Source: an uncultured bacterium
GTDB taxonomy: Bacteria > Patescibacteriota > Dojkabacteria > CALFHW01
Assembly (NCBI GenBank): GCA_937876695.1
Contig: CALFHW010000161.1
Location: 1 to 35,131 of the forward strand
Direction of reading: 5' to 3'
Length of the DNA stretch: 35,131 bases
The notes under the pieces are model-generated. The model was not told the DNA's origin and did no database searches. It saw only the letters and a program-made list of their open reading frames with translations. The translations under genes were made by a program, and so were the position numbers. Within the stretch, counting starts at the first letter, position 1. Each line of letters starts with the position of its first letter. This document shows, one piece after another, positions 23,938-31,813 of the stretch.

Positions 23938-24321
23938 CTACCAGATTCCATATTCTTTCATAAAGCAGATGTCGTGCTTGCAAGCAATGTTTGTCCCTTC
24001 TATTGCTGCCACTAACTCCATAGACTCTGCCCCTGGTTGCAACCAAATGAGCTTTGGTTTGCGGGCGGTAATGTCGGCTAACATCGATAAAGTTATTTCT
24101 GGAGGTAATACGCAAATCAATACGTCCAAACTCTCAGGTAGCTCCCGAACGGATTTCAGAAGTTCTACTCCCGCCACTTCCCCACCCTTGGGGTTAACTC
24201 CCCAGATATTCTCAAGACCGGTATTTACCAGATCTCTGAAGATCCTATGACCGTATTTGAGTTCATCCAGGCTGACGCCAACAACTCCAATGTGACTTTT
24301 GAGATCTAACAAGGATGACAT
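23938..24321 (-). CDS. CoA-binding domain protein (YccU-like)
   Basis: 127 residues from ATG 24321. Rossmann-fold CoA-binding domain: IGVVGVSLDELKYGHRIFRD, WGVNPKGGEVAGV, SLDVLICVLPPEI and KLIWLQPGAESMEL, which together match the small YccU/CoA_binding_2 family. Role unknown; members bind CoA and occur as stand-alone proteins in many bacteria. It starts one base after the DUF427 stop (TAG-c-ATG), so the two genes form an operon. It ends one base from the convergent glycosyltransferase. Confidence 0.8.
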   Translation of the reverse strand: MSSLLDLKSHIGVVGVSLDELKYGHRIFRDLVNTGLENIWGVNPKGGEVAGVELLKSVRELPESLDVLICVLPPEITLSMLADITARKPKLIWLQPGAESMELVAAIEGTNIACKHDICFMKEYGIW

Positions 24322-24322
24322 G

Positions 24323-24619
24323 CTACTCTTTGACCTCAACACCCCTCCAGAAGGCAATATATCCAGAGAAATCTTGGCCTACAACCTCGATAGCTGTGGG
24401 TTTAGGGGTTGGGTAATACCAAACTGCGTCTTGGTTTTGCTGGCCATCCACTTCCAGGCTGTAATAACTCGCCTCACCCTTCCAGGGGCAGGTTGTGTGC
24501 ATGTCAGAATCTCGTAGAAATTCTTTTTTGACAGCCTCTGCGGGGAAATAATGATTTCCTTCGATAACTATCGTCTCATCACTTTCTGCTATCACCTGAC
24601 CATTCCAAATTGCTTTCAT
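24323..24619 (-). CDS. DUF427 domain protein
   Basis: 98 residues. MKAIWNGQVIAESDETIVIE, 'HYFPAEAV', TTCPWKGEASYYS and a GYIAFWRGVEV end; these match DUF427, which has a single small beta-fold around a conserved TxCPWKGxAxY motif. The biochemical role is not known. It is the first gene of an operon with the CoA-binding protein. TACTAT lies five bases before ATG 24619 with TGC in front of it. Confidence 0.85.
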   Translation of the reverse strand: MKAIWNGQVIAESDETIVIEGNHYFPAEAVKKEFLRDSDMHTTCPWKGEASYYSLEVDGQQNQDAVWYYPTPKPTAIEVVGQDFSGYIAFWRGVEVKE

Positions 24620-24624
24620 AGTTA

Positions 24625-24630
24625 ATAGTA
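24625..24630 (-). promoter_or_regulatory. Extended -10 element of the DUF427 operon
   Basis: TGC-TACTAT five bases before ATG 24619, about 35 bases after the terminator that ends the upstream reverse-strand gene. Confidence 0.6.
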
Positions 24631-24664
24631 GCAGATATGGATTGCCAATTTAACAACGAGGCAT

Positions 24665-24691
24665 AAAAAAGCGGGGCACATTGTGCCCCGC
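24665..24691 (-). terminator. Intrinsic terminator, reverse strand
   Basis: GCGGGGCAC, a 3-base loop and GTGCCCCGC (24671-24691) form a perfect 9-bp GC-rich stem, followed on the reverse strand by six Ts (24670-24665). It ends transcription of the 24738-25157 gene and insulates the DUF427 promoter. It is the only strong intrinsic terminator I see in the window. Confidence 0.88.
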
Positions 24692-24737
24692 GGTGTTTTA
24701 TGTGAGATTTTAATGCCTAATAAAATGAATATTTGAT

Positions 24738-25157
24738 TTATTTGCTTATCCGGGATAACATACGGGTTAGCCCACCGATTGGTCCCTCTCCTCTTGTACG
24801 CATAGGTTTATAGCCTGAATTTCCACGAGCTCTATTTCCATTAAATGCACTTCGGTCGTGGATGACATCAGACTGAGCTAGCCCATATCCAATATCGCTT
24901 ATACCTCGGAAAGCAATAACTACCATGGCTCCACAAACCGCAAGCGTATCGCCAGCGAAGCCGAGAAGTGCAGTCATCGTCCTTTTGCCAGTCACTCTTT
25001 CTATAGGCTTCCCCCACTTATCAAATTTGTAATTAACTCCACTCTGCTCGCTATCCTTATCGTCTACGATTTGATAAGTCTGTATATTGTCGGCTCTTTC
25101 GCCCTGGGTATAAACGCCACTATTTTGGTTGTTGAAGATACTTTGAATTTTTTCCAT
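24738..25157 (-). CDS. Small single-helix membrane protein, unknown
   Basis: 139 residues. A hydrophilic N-terminus of about 60 residues (Gln/Asp/Asn-rich), one hydrophobic segment (about 63-83, LLGFAGDTLAVCGAMVVIAF), and a Gly/Arg-rich basic tail (FNGNRARGNSGYKPMRTRG). No family recognised. TATAAT (25167-25172) lies nine bases before ATG 25157 and a strong terminator follows, so it is a monocistronic unit and probably well expressed. Confidence 0.65.
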   Translation of the reverse strand: MEKIQSIFNNQNSGVYTQGERADNIQTYQIVDDKDSEQSGVNYKFDKWGKPIERVTGKRTMTALLGFAGDTLAVCGAMVVIAFRGISDIGYGLAQSDVIHDRSAFNGNRARGNSGYKPMRTRGEGPIGGLTRMLSRISK

Positions 25158-25166
25158 AGTATACTC

Positions 25167-25172
25167 ATTATA
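25167..25172 (-). promoter_or_regulatory. Extended -10 element of the small membrane protein gene
   Basis: TGA-TATAAT, nine bases before ATG 25157. Confidence 0.55.
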
Positions 25173-25299
25173 TCATAGCGGTATATCCCAACGCAATACT
25201 ATGGGTTATGTAATCACCAGGTCTTGGCTATTTGGGAATTGTTAAACCGTGGAGCTTTTATCTTGCCAAACGGCTGGAAGCTAGCTATGCTAGGCTAGT

Positions 25300-26568
25300 A
25301 TGCTCAAACTGCGCGGCCAAAACCTACACCTATACAAGTCAAATACCAAGCTGATAGCCTTTTACGTGCCGGTTGGGTTTTTGCTATATGCGGATACGAT
25401 TGTGGCCTATCTTTTTCCGATTGTCAGTGAGAGATTAGCAGGGAGTAATGCCAGCGTAGGCATATTAGTGGCGGTCTCGGCGCTGACATCTCTATTAATG
25501 GATGTGGTTTTGCCTAGGTTCCTGGCTGGCAGGTCATGGAGCAGAGGCTTTTTGATTGGAATTGCCTCTTCTCTCTTGGCACCAGTACTGATGTATGTGG
25601 GGGTGCAACTGGAGAGTTTTCCAATTCTGATTTTGGCTTCAATTGCAGTGGGGTTGTATTTTGAACTATTCATATTCGGTATCGGTGAGTTTATCGCCCA
25701 CAAAGAGAAAAAACAACACTTTACTAGGGATTGGAATATACTTTCTGCAGTCTGGGGAATTGGCAGTATTACTGGGCCAATTGTGGCTTCATTATTGCTG
25801 ACAATCCCGCTGCTGTATGCCTCCATAAGTATTCTGATACTGCAGTTTGTAGCTATGGTTACGGCTATAGTGTTGTTGTACGTGTTTGTGCCCGAGCGCA
25901 GGTCAGTCAGGAAAATTGAAACCGAGGCGGAGCCCAAGAAAGTCTCGATTTGGCAGGAAGTGAAGATTTGGAGGCTACTTAACGAACGCATTTGGCCGGC
26001 GGTGGGTGTTACCCTAGTATTTGCACTGATCGACGCTTCGTTCTGGACGCTAGCGGGACTGTTTGGCGAGGAGGTATTCGGCAGCATTGGCCTAGGTTGG
26101 TTAGTTATATTTGCCTACGGAATTCCTGATGTGCTGACTGCCTTGATTTATGGCAAACTCAACATCACCACGCGTAAAAAGCACTACTCGCAGCTGTCAT
26201 TACTCTTCGGCGCATTCCTGCTGGTATGCGTGCCTTTCTTGCAGAACTTGAGTTTTCTGGTGCTATTTTTGATCACCGCAGCCAGTATTTTGCTCAATGG
26301 TGCCAATATACTAAACTTAGCCGTCTATTCTGACCTGCAGACCCGAGCTGGTGAGATTGGGACTAGAATCGGGGGGATTTCTCGGGCGAGTTTCTCAGTG
26401 GGGTATATTGTGGGGCCGATAATTGGCGGCCTACTTGCAGATAACATCGGTTATTGGCTGACATTTGGTGCGTTTGGTGTAATGGGAATGACAGCCGCAA
26501 TTGCTCTGATGCTAACTACTCCCGTTAAGCTCAAATTGCCACGAGCAGCCTTAGCTGAGTTGGGTTAG
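25300..26568 (+). CDS. MFS transporter
   Basis: 422 residues with about 12 hydrophobic helices arranged as two six-helix halves. The loop between helices 2 and 3 reads VLPRFLAGRSWSRGFLIG in place of the canonical GxLaDrxGrkxxl; the second half has LIYGKLNITTRKKHYSQL in the equivalent place. Central loop rich in Arg/Glu/Lys (about 198-215). The helix 10-11 region has 'GEIGTRIGGISRASFSVGYI'. Substrate unknown; there are no neighbouring hints. Start ATG 25300; a TAGGCT lies just upstream but at poor spacing, so the promoter is not clear. The helicase begins 19 bases after the stop. Confidence 0.82.
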   Translation: MLKLRGQNLHLYKSNTKLIAFYVPVGFLLYADTIVAYLFPIVSERLAGSNASVGILVAVSALTSLLMDVVLPRFLAGRSWSRGFLIGIASSLLAPVLMYVGVQLESFPILILASIAVGLYFELFIFGIGEFIAHKEKKQHFTRDWNILSAVWGIGSITGPIVASLLLTIPLLYASISILILQFVAMVTAIVLLYVFVPERRSVRKIETEAEPKKVSIWQEVKIWRLLNERIWPAVGVTLVFALIDASFWTLAGLFGEEVFGSIGLGWLVIFAYGIPDVLTALIYGKLNITTRKKHYSQLSLLFGAFLLVCVPFLQNLSFLVLFLITAASILLNGANILNLAVYSDLQTRAGEIGTRIGGISRASFSVGYIVGPIIGGLLADNIGYWLTFGAFGVMGMTAAIALMLTTPVKLKLPRAALAELG

Positions 26569-26573
26569 CGTGT

Positions 26574-26579
26574 TAGAAT
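26574..26579 (+). promoter_or_regulatory. Extended -10 element of the helicase gene
   Basis: TGT-TAGAAT, eight bases before ATG 26588. The same TGTTAGAAT occurs before the thioredoxin gene (27822-27830). Confidence 0.6.
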
Positions 26580-26587
26580 TAGGTTCG

Positions 26588-27802
26588 ATGCAATCTACAA
26601 ATATACAGTTCTCGCCTACACAGGCCAAAGTTATTTCCGGACTACTTGGCTGGTTTGCAAAAGGCAAGCCGCAGAAGTCATTTGTGGTAGTCGCTGGTCT
26701 AGCTGGCACAGGCAAAACTACTATCGCCGCTGAGTTCGTCAAAAAGTTACTAGCTGAAAACAGCAAGCTGAAAGTGGCCTTTGCGGCCTATACCGGCAAG
26801 GCGGCCCAAGTACTCGCCGAAAAACTGGTGGGGGTTCCCGCGGAGTTCATTGGTACCTTGCATTCTCTGATGTACGCGCCTATCCTCGACGCGCGGGGAG
26901 AGGTTTCTGGTTGGCAGAAAAAGCAAGTACTGCCGTTTAATTTAGTGGTAGTCGATGAGGCATCGATGTTGCCGCAGGAAATTTGGAGAGATCTGCAAAG
27001 TTTTGGACTGCCGGTGCTGCTGACGGGCGACCAAGGCCAATTGCCGCCAATTCAAGGGAAGAGCGGACTGCTAGATAAGCCTGATTTTGTATTGACTGAA
27101 ATTTTCCGCCAGGAGGAAGGGAACCCTATACTAGAGCTAGCTTACCGGGCTAGAGCGGGGCAAATTATCGCACCTGGCAAATACGGACCATATGTAGAGA
27201 GGTTTGATCCTAAGGATGATGGAACATCTGAGAGATTACAAGAACTGTTGGAGATGGCCGCGGGAAGCGATGATACGTTGGTAATTTGCGGATTTAACCA
27301 CACCAGGCAGAAGCTGAACGAGCAGATGCGACACTACTACTTTGAGGGCGAGGTCAGGGCTGGTAAGGTCCAGCCTGGTGATAGATTGGTTTGCCTGCGC
27401 AATAATCACTTGAAGCAGGTTTACAACGGTATGCTAGGCAGATTGAAATCTATTGAGGAGTCTGATGGGTTGTCGGGCAACCAGAATAGCGTAGATGCCA
27501 ATGACGCAGGTGACTCAGACCTTTTGCTCGCTAGGATTGAGTTTGATGATGGCAGCGCTTATCGGGGCGAGATTTCTGGCAAGCAGTTTGGTCTGCCTTC
27601 TACCCTGCCATACGAGCAGCAGGTTAAAGGTGTGGATTTATTTGACTTCGGCTATGCGCTTACGGTGCACAAAGCCCAGGGTAGCGAGGCTAGACGGGTA
27701 ATTCTGTTTGACCAGAGGTCGCAGCATATGGACGAGCAAACCTATGCTCGTTGGCTTTACACAGCCATTACCCGCGCTCGGGAAGAGCTCTATATTTTCT
27801 AG
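26588..27802 (+). CDS. SF1B DNA helicase, Dda/RecD2-like
   Basis: 404 residues from ATG 26588; a GTG at 26570 is in frame but sits over the -10 box. Walker A GLAGTGKTT (37-45), motif Ia AAYTGKAAQVLAEKL, 'GTLHSLMY', Walker B VVVDEASMLP, motif III LLTGDQGQLPPI, motif IV 'TEIFRQEEGNPILELAYRAR', motif V TVHKAQGSEAR and motif VI YTAITRAREEL. Short length and the C-terminal layout resemble phage T4 Dda and the helicase core of RecD2. A 5'-3' helicase in replication restart or repair; cytosolic. No phage genes surround it. Confidence 0.9.
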   Translation: MQSTNIQFSPTQAKVISGLLGWFAKGKPQKSFVVVAGLAGTGKTTIAAEFVKKLLAENSKLKVAFAAYTGKAAQVLAEKLVGVPAEFIGTLHSLMYAPILDARGEVSGWQKKQVLPFNLVVVDEASMLPQEIWRDLQSFGLPVLLTGDQGQLPPIQGKSGLLDKPDFVLTEIFRQEEGNPILELAYRARAGQIIAPGKYGPYVERFDPKDDGTSERLQELLEMAAGSDDTLVICGFNHTRQKLNEQMRHYYFEGEVRAGKVQPGDRLVCLRNNHLKQVYNGMLGRLKSIEESDGLSGNQNSVDANDAGDSDLLLARIEFDDGSAYRGEISGKQFGLPSTLPYEQQVKGVDLFDFGYALTVHKAQGSEARRVILFDQRSQHMDEQTYARWLYTAITRAREELYIF

Positions 27803-27824
27803 ATCTCTGCATGAGCACTCCTGT

Positions 27825-27830
27825 TAGAAT
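27825..27830 (+). promoter_or_regulatory. Extended -10 element of the thioredoxin-CcdA operon
   Basis: TGT-TAGAAT, five bases before ATG 27836. Confidence 0.65.
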
Positions 27831-27835
27831 GGGGT

Positions 27836-28366
27836 ATGAGAAACAAAAAAATAGTATTTGGCGGGCTGGCGATTCTGGGAATAGCTGCGATTGGGGTTGT
27901 GATTGCTTTGGGGGCAAAGTCTCCAAATATAAACCCAAGGAATAATGCCTCCCAACCTATCGCTTCTCAACCTACAACCGGACTGCAGCCACCAATGAGC
28001 GACACACCTTCGGGGGATAAACCAGTAACAAACGACATGCCTGTGGCAAAAGGCAGTTACACAGATTACTCTGTCGAGATTTTCGATAAAGGTCAAGAAG
28101 CAAACCAAGACAAAACAGTGCTTTTCTTCGCCGCCAGCTGGTGCCCCACCTGCAGGACGCTAGACAATGATATTAAAAGCAATTTACAGGATATTCCTGC
28201 AGGCGTGCGTATCGTAAAGGTTGACTATGATAGTAACCGAGAACTGCGCAATAAATATGGTATCAAGGTGCAACATACGTTGGTTCAAGTGGATAGCCAA
28301 GGTGAAAAGCTGAAGGCTTGGCTGGGTAGCAGCAGCTTGGATAAGGTTGTGGGCCAATTAATCTAG
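27836..28366 (+). CDS. Membrane-anchored thioredoxin-like protein
   Basis: 176 residues. Basic start, one hydrophobic helix (about 7-26), an Asn/Pro/Ser/Thr/Gln-rich linker (29-70) and a thioredoxin fold with FFAASWCPTCRTL: Trp102, Cys103 and Cys106 form WCPTC, the active site. RIVKVDYDSNRELRNKYGIKVQHTLVQV follows, where the usual cis-Pro (V-P-T) is His-Thr (VQHTLV). That position contributes to substrate release. The likely task is thiol/disulfide exchange outside the cytoplasmic membrane. CcdA is encoded 16 bases downstream, its probable electron donor. Confidence 0.9.
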   Translation: MRNKKIVFGGLAILGIAAIGVVIALGAKSPNINPRNNASQPIASQPTTGLQPPMSDTPSGDKPVTNDMPVAKGSYTDYSVEIFDKGQEANQDKTVLFFAASWCPTCRTLDNDIKSNLQDIPAGVRIVKVDYDSNRELRNKYGIKVQHTLVQVDSQGEKLKAWLGSSSLDKVVGQLI

Positions 28367-28382
28367 TAGTATACAAATAATT

Positions 28383-29141
28383 ATGGAATACTTGCCGTTA
28401 TCAATCCTAGCTGGCGTGCTAACCATGTTAGCTCCCTGCGTTCTGCCATTGCTACCTGTGATACTTTCTGGAGCCAGCAAAGGCGGCAGTTGGCGCCGGC
28501 CGCTAGTAATAATCGCGGCAGTTTGTAGCTCGATTTTCTTGTTCACACTACTTATTAAGACCGGCGCCCAATCTGCTGGCATAAGCGAAAAGTTGCTGAC
28601 AGTCATTAGCGGCGTAGTTCTGGTACTTTACGGTCTGATCACAGTTTTTCCGCAGATTTGGGAAGCTATTGAGATCAGACTCAACCTCAACGCTAAAGCT
28701 GCGAGCCTTCTTAATAAAGCGGGCAAAGCAGGGGTGACTGATAACAAACAAAGTGGCGGCCTTCTCAGCGAAATCCTGATTGGCCTGAGCTTAGGACCAG
28801 TATTCTCCAGTTGCAGCCCTACCTATGCCATCATAGTAGCCGCGATTTTGCCAGTAGACTTCACCACTGGCCTGATCAACCTAGCTGCCTATACTATTAG
28901 CTTCGGCCTGGCTCTCTCGGCGGTGGCAATTCTGGGGCATAAACTTATCAAAGCCGCTAGATGGGCTACCGACCCCTACTCTATCTTGCGCAGAGCTTTG
29001 GGGCTACTATTCATTTTCATTGGCCTACTAATAATCACCGGCCTAGATAAACAAATAGTCGCCTGGGTCCTAGAAACAGGATTTTTAGATATCACCAGAA
29101 TCGAGAATTCCCTGCTAGGAGATAAAGAAATTGTGCTTTGA
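28383..29141 (+). CDS. CcdA/DsbD-type thiol transporter
   Basis: 252 residues with six hydrophobic helices. LAPCVLPLLP (Cys19, the first helix cysteine) and LGPVFSSCSPTYA (the fourth-helix cysteine) are the redox pair of the CcdA/DsbD-beta family. They carry reducing equivalents from cytosolic thioredoxin to proteins outside the membrane. An insertion of charged residues after helix 3 (INLNAKAAS...KAG) is moderately longer than usual. It follows the anchored thioredoxin by 16 bases (TATACA at 28370-28375 is a weak own -10). UGA stop. Confidence 0.9.
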   Translation: MEYLPLSILAGVLTMLAPCVLPLLPVILSGASKGGSWRRPLVIIAAVCSSIFLFTLLIKTGAQSAGISEKLLTVISGVVLVLYGLITVFPQIWEAIEIRLNLNAKAASLLNKAGKAGVTDNKQSGGLLSEILIGLSLGPVFSSCSPTYAIIVAAILPVDFTTGLINLAAYTISFGLALSAVAILGHKLIKAARWATDPYSILRRALGLLFIFIGLLIITGLDKQIVAWVLETGFLDITRIENSLLGDKEIVL

Positions 29142-29159
29142 AGACTTGATCTTCTTTAG

Positions 29160-29693
29160 TTAGGATTTCTTAGTCAGCCTCTCTGCTAGACTGCCGAATA
29201 GAAACAGTGCCAATGTAAGCACAAAACCCCAGAAGATGAACTGTGAGAGCTGGTCGGCGATGTTCTGCGAGTAGTACATGTTTACTACCGAGCGTCTTAC
29301 TTCGCAGAAAATAGTCTGCTGGTCAGGCAGGTATCTCAGCGCAGGCATCAACTTACCGAGTAGAAAACTGACAATCTTCAGCGGCAGTAGCAGCCCAAAT
29401 ACTGTGTTCAGCGACAAGATCGCGCTGTAGCGGCGCACACTCGTATTTAGCTGTAACTTAAAAGATTTGAGCAAGTATTGCGCGATTAGCAGACCGGCAA
29501 GCACTATGACGATAAACCCATAGACAATTACAGCCAGCCGAATCCATGGGCTTGGACTCTGCAGGATTGGCACTAATACCAAGAAGGAGGTGAATAGAAA
29601 CAGCAGCGCCACCGAGTCTTTGATGACTAAGTGATCTTGCATGGCTCTCAGAAATTGTGAGCGGGCTTGTTTGAGTGACTGTTTTACTTTCAT
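29160..29693 (-). CDS. Four-helix membrane protein, unknown
   Basis: 177 residues with four hydrophobic segments (about 30-45, 53-75, 90-118 and 150-168), flanked by basic ends (MKVKQSLKQARSQF; ERLTKKS). No family recognised. A loop with PDQQTIFCEVRRSVVNMYYSQ lies between helices 3 and 4. It is convergent with ccdA (18-base gap) and follows the ATP-cone gene by 35 bases on the same strand. Upstream TATTAA is a weak -10. Confidence 0.65.
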   Translation of the reverse strand: MKVKQSLKQARSQFLRAMQDHLVIKDSVALLFLFTSFLVLVPILQSPSPWIRLAVIVYGFIVIVLAGLLIAQYLLKSFKLQLNTSVRRYSAILSLNTVFGLLLPLKIVSFLLGKLMPALRYLPDQQTIFCEVRRSVVNMYYSQNIADQLSQFIFWGFVLTLALFLFGSLAERLTKKS

Positions 29694-29728
29694 AGTTGTT
29701 AGTTAATAGTTTAAGTACTTAAAAACTC

Positions 29729-30577
29729 TTACATAATAGGCTGTAACTTGCTGATAGCCTCTGCTTCGCGCACTAGTAGATTTAGTCTGGACCCATCAAT
29801 ACCTGCCTCTTTCAGCTCAGACTCTGCATAAGCGATCTGGGCACAGAGCACAATACCTTTATTTAACAGCATAGTTAATTCCTTGTGATTTAGTAGGCTC
29901 ATAGCGGTAATTGGGTGTAGGCCTAGCTTATTGATTCTCTCTGCTAGACTAATTTGCCCACCTTCCCAGGCGATAGTCTCGATATTCTTACAGACAGCGT
30001 AGGTGGCCGCGTCATGTGAAAAGCTGGTATTAGTAGCGATGATTGCGTGGGTAAATGGAGCTTCGCCTCTGCGCAGCTGGCCTTCTACTATGTCGTCAAA
30101 ACGGGACTTTACATACAGTGAAACCTGCACACCAGATCTATTGCCATGGCTATTGTGGAATTTCACTTCAATCATTTTTTTCTGACCATCTCTCTCAATA
30201 ACTACGTCCACTTCGTGCTCGACGCATTGGCCTTGTATAATCCGGTTAGTCACGGCTTTGTAGCCTTGCGCCTCATAGAGTTTGGCGATGTACTTTTCGA
30301 ATGGATAACCTGAGGGGCCGAATTTAGCTAGAGCCCGTTTGAGGTTATAGCGGTCGGCTACCGGAGTGAACTTATCTTGCAACCTGCGGAAAGCAAAGTC
30401 ATGGATTTGCTCGGTAGAGGTGAATTCACCTACCCTGTTATTGATCTCTTGGGCGATCTCGTCGGCAATGTTTTCAGGCGCTCCCGCAACTGCCAGGGAT
30501 TTTTTGAACTTTTCGATAGAAAAATCCTCAAATTCTCCGCTAGCTTTCAGAATTATAGGCGTTTTCTTATCCTCCAT
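29729..30577 (-). CDS. ATP-cone protein with PD-(D/E)XK nuclease-like domain
   Basis: 282 residues. Residues about 7-85 match an ATP-cone (ILKASGEFEDFSIEKFKKSL, then VGEFTSTEQIHDFAFRRL), the nucleotide-sensing domain known from ribonucleotide reductase and NrdR. Then YPFEKYIAKLYEAQGY (91-106), HEVDVVI (Asp124) and MIEVKFHN (Glu137, Lys139) fit a Mrr-like PD-(D/E)XK core, with Glu94 as a possible extra ligand. The C-terminal helical part (190-282) is unassigned. The fusion would let ATP or dATP control a DNA- or RNA-cleaving activity; the target is unknown. ATG start supported by TAATAT (30584-30589) six bases upstream. Divergent from bL28 by 53 bases. Confidence 0.8.
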   Translation of the reverse strand: MEDKKTPIILKASGEFEDFSIEKFKKSLAVAGAPENIADEIAQEINNRVGEFTSTEQIHDFAFRRLQDKFTPVADRYNLKRALAKFGPSGYPFEKYIAKLYEAQGYKAVTNRIIQGQCVEHEVDVVIERDGQKKMIEVKFHNSHGNRSGVQVSLYVKSRFDDIVEGQLRRGEAPFTHAIIATNTSFSHDAATYAVCKNIETIAWEGGQISLAERINKLGLHPITAMSLLNHKELTMLLNKGIVLCAQIAYAESELKEAGIDGSRLNLLVREAEAISKLQPIM

Positions 30578-30583
30578 TAATTA

Positions 30584-30589
30584 ATATTA
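30584..30589 (-). promoter_or_regulatory. Extended -10 element of the ATP-cone gene
   Basis: TGC-TAATAT, six bases before ATG 30577 on the reverse strand; divergent from the bL28 promoter. Confidence 0.55.
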
Positions 30590-30617
30590 GCATGTTTGGT
30601 GTTTTTATAAGTTGTGT

Positions 30618-30623
30618 TATAAT
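30618..30623 (+). promoter_or_regulatory. Extended -10 element of the bL28 gene
   Basis: TGT-TATAAT, seven bases before ATG 30631, so even this ribosomal protein gene looks leaderless. Confidence 0.65.
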
Positions 30624-30630
30624 AATTCCT

Positions 30631-30882
30631 ATGTCTAGAGAATGCGCCCTAACGGGTACCAAAACACAATACGGAGGCAATCGCAAGCACAAGAGAGGTT
30701 CATCAGGAGCCGGAGGTGTGTGGAGATTCAAGGCCACACGTACCACCAGAACCTGGAAGCCAAACTTGAAGAAAGTCAGAGTCGAGAAAGCTGGTATTGC
30801 AGAAGTATTAAAGATCTCTATGAAAGCCTACAAGAAACTCCGCCAAGGCGGCAGCGTCGAAGGCTACGTACTAGCGATATAG
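30631..30882 (+). CDS. rpmB: Ribosomal protein bL28
   Basis: 83 residues. SRECALTGTKTQYG near the start (family pattern S-R-x-C-x-x-T-G), NRKHKRG, then TRTWKPNLKKVRV, which matches 'krrf.pNlq..r', and a C-terminal 'VLKISMKAYKKL' helix. A 12-residue Ser/Gly-rich segment (RGSSGAGGVWRF) between the two halves is longer than in most bacteria. Part of the large ribosomal subunit. The next gene starts 88 bases downstream. An upstream in-frame start at 30592 lies on the far side of the promoter and is rejected. Confidence 0.88.
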   Translation: MSRECALTGTKTQYGGNRKHKRGSSGAGGVWRFKATRTTRTWKPNLKKVRVEKAGIAEVLKISMKAYKKLRQGGSVEGYVLAI

Positions 30883-30970
30883 TCTCGACAGACACAAATT
30901 TTCTGTTATCCTACTCTACCGCTAGCATGTTTTCTGCTTTTGTTTGATATGTTAATATTAGCCATCAAAC

Positions 30971-31807
30971 ATGGCAAAGATCAATTTTGGTTCAATTACA
31001 AAGTTCAGCAGAACCCATTCATACAGTATGCTGTTTTTCCCCTCTGCTAAGAGGGAGGACGTTAAGAAGCTCTATCTTTTTTGTAGATACTTAGATGATA
31101 TTGTCGACGAGTCTGATAGGCCTAAGGAGCTGCTGGAGGGGTTTATTAGTGCGTATGAACAGGCGAACACAGGAGAAGACTCAGTTGCTACTGAAGAAGA
31201 TCAAAACTTACCCGAACTCGCCTACATCACCGAACTAACTGAGAAATACAACTTTGACCCCGCCTGGATCGAGGCGATGTTTAGTTCTATGAGAATGGAT
31301 TTGGAGGGCAAGACCTACCAGAACCTAGAGGAGCTAGAGGTGTATATGTATGGTGTTGCGGGTGTGGTTGGCCTGATGGTGGCAGCTATCTTGGAGTTAC
31401 CTAAAGAAAGCTATCCGCATGCTATCGCCCTGGGCAATAGCGCCCAATACATCAATATGATCCGCGATATTTATGTCGACCAGCAAAAAGGGCGCACATA
31501 TTTGCCGATGGAGGAGCTCAAGAAGTATGGGATAACAGACCTATCAAAAGATAATGTGACGAATAAGGCAGAAAGCTTTACTCAGATGATCAAAGGTCAA
31601 GAGAAAATCTTCGCTGGCTACTTGCAGCAGGCTAGAGACGGTTTCAAATATATACCTAGACGCTTCCAGGCACCTGTTAAGGCCATCGCCAGGCTCTATG
31701 AATGGACAATGCAGCAAATTCTCCACAATCCGCTAGTTGTCTACCAGAAAATAGTCAAACCCGGCAAGCTCAGAGCGATTTCTGCAGCATTGCAGAGTTT
31801 GATTTAG
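30971..31807 (+). CDS. crtB: Phytoene/squalene synthase family (CrtB-like)
   Basis: 278 residues. FSRTHSYSMLFFP, the first aspartate-rich motif RYLDDIVDE (40-48; Asp42, Asp43, Asp46), and the second, NMIRDIYVDQQKGRTYLP (about 162-179), are both complete. Role: head-to-head joining of two geranylgeranyl diphosphates into phytoene, or a related isoprenoid, at the membrane. Because a lycopene cyclase gene is convergent 6 bases away, phytoene synthase is favoured over squalene or diapophytoene synthase. No desaturase (crtI) or GGPP synthase (crtE) lies in the window. TAATAT near 30954 gives a -10 about 12 bases upstream. Confidence 0.88.
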   Translation: MAKINFGSITKFSRTHSYSMLFFPSAKREDVKKLYLFCRYLDDIVDESDRPKELLEGFISAYEQANTGEDSVATEEDQNLPELAYITELTEKYNFDPAWIEAMFSSMRMDLEGKTYQNLEELEVYMYGVAGVVGLMVAAILELPKESYPHAIALGNSAQYINMIRDIYVDQQKGRTYLPMEELKKYGITDLSKDNVTNKAESFTQMIKGQEKIFAGYLQQARDGFKYIPRRFQAPVKAIARLYEWTMQQILHNPLVVYQKIVKPGKLRAISAALQSLI

Positions 31808-31813
31808 GCTTTA

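Noticed and set aside
29124..29155. GAAGA/TCTTC hairpin after ccdA as terminator
   Set aside because: The 5-bp A/T-rich stem and short T run are too weak.
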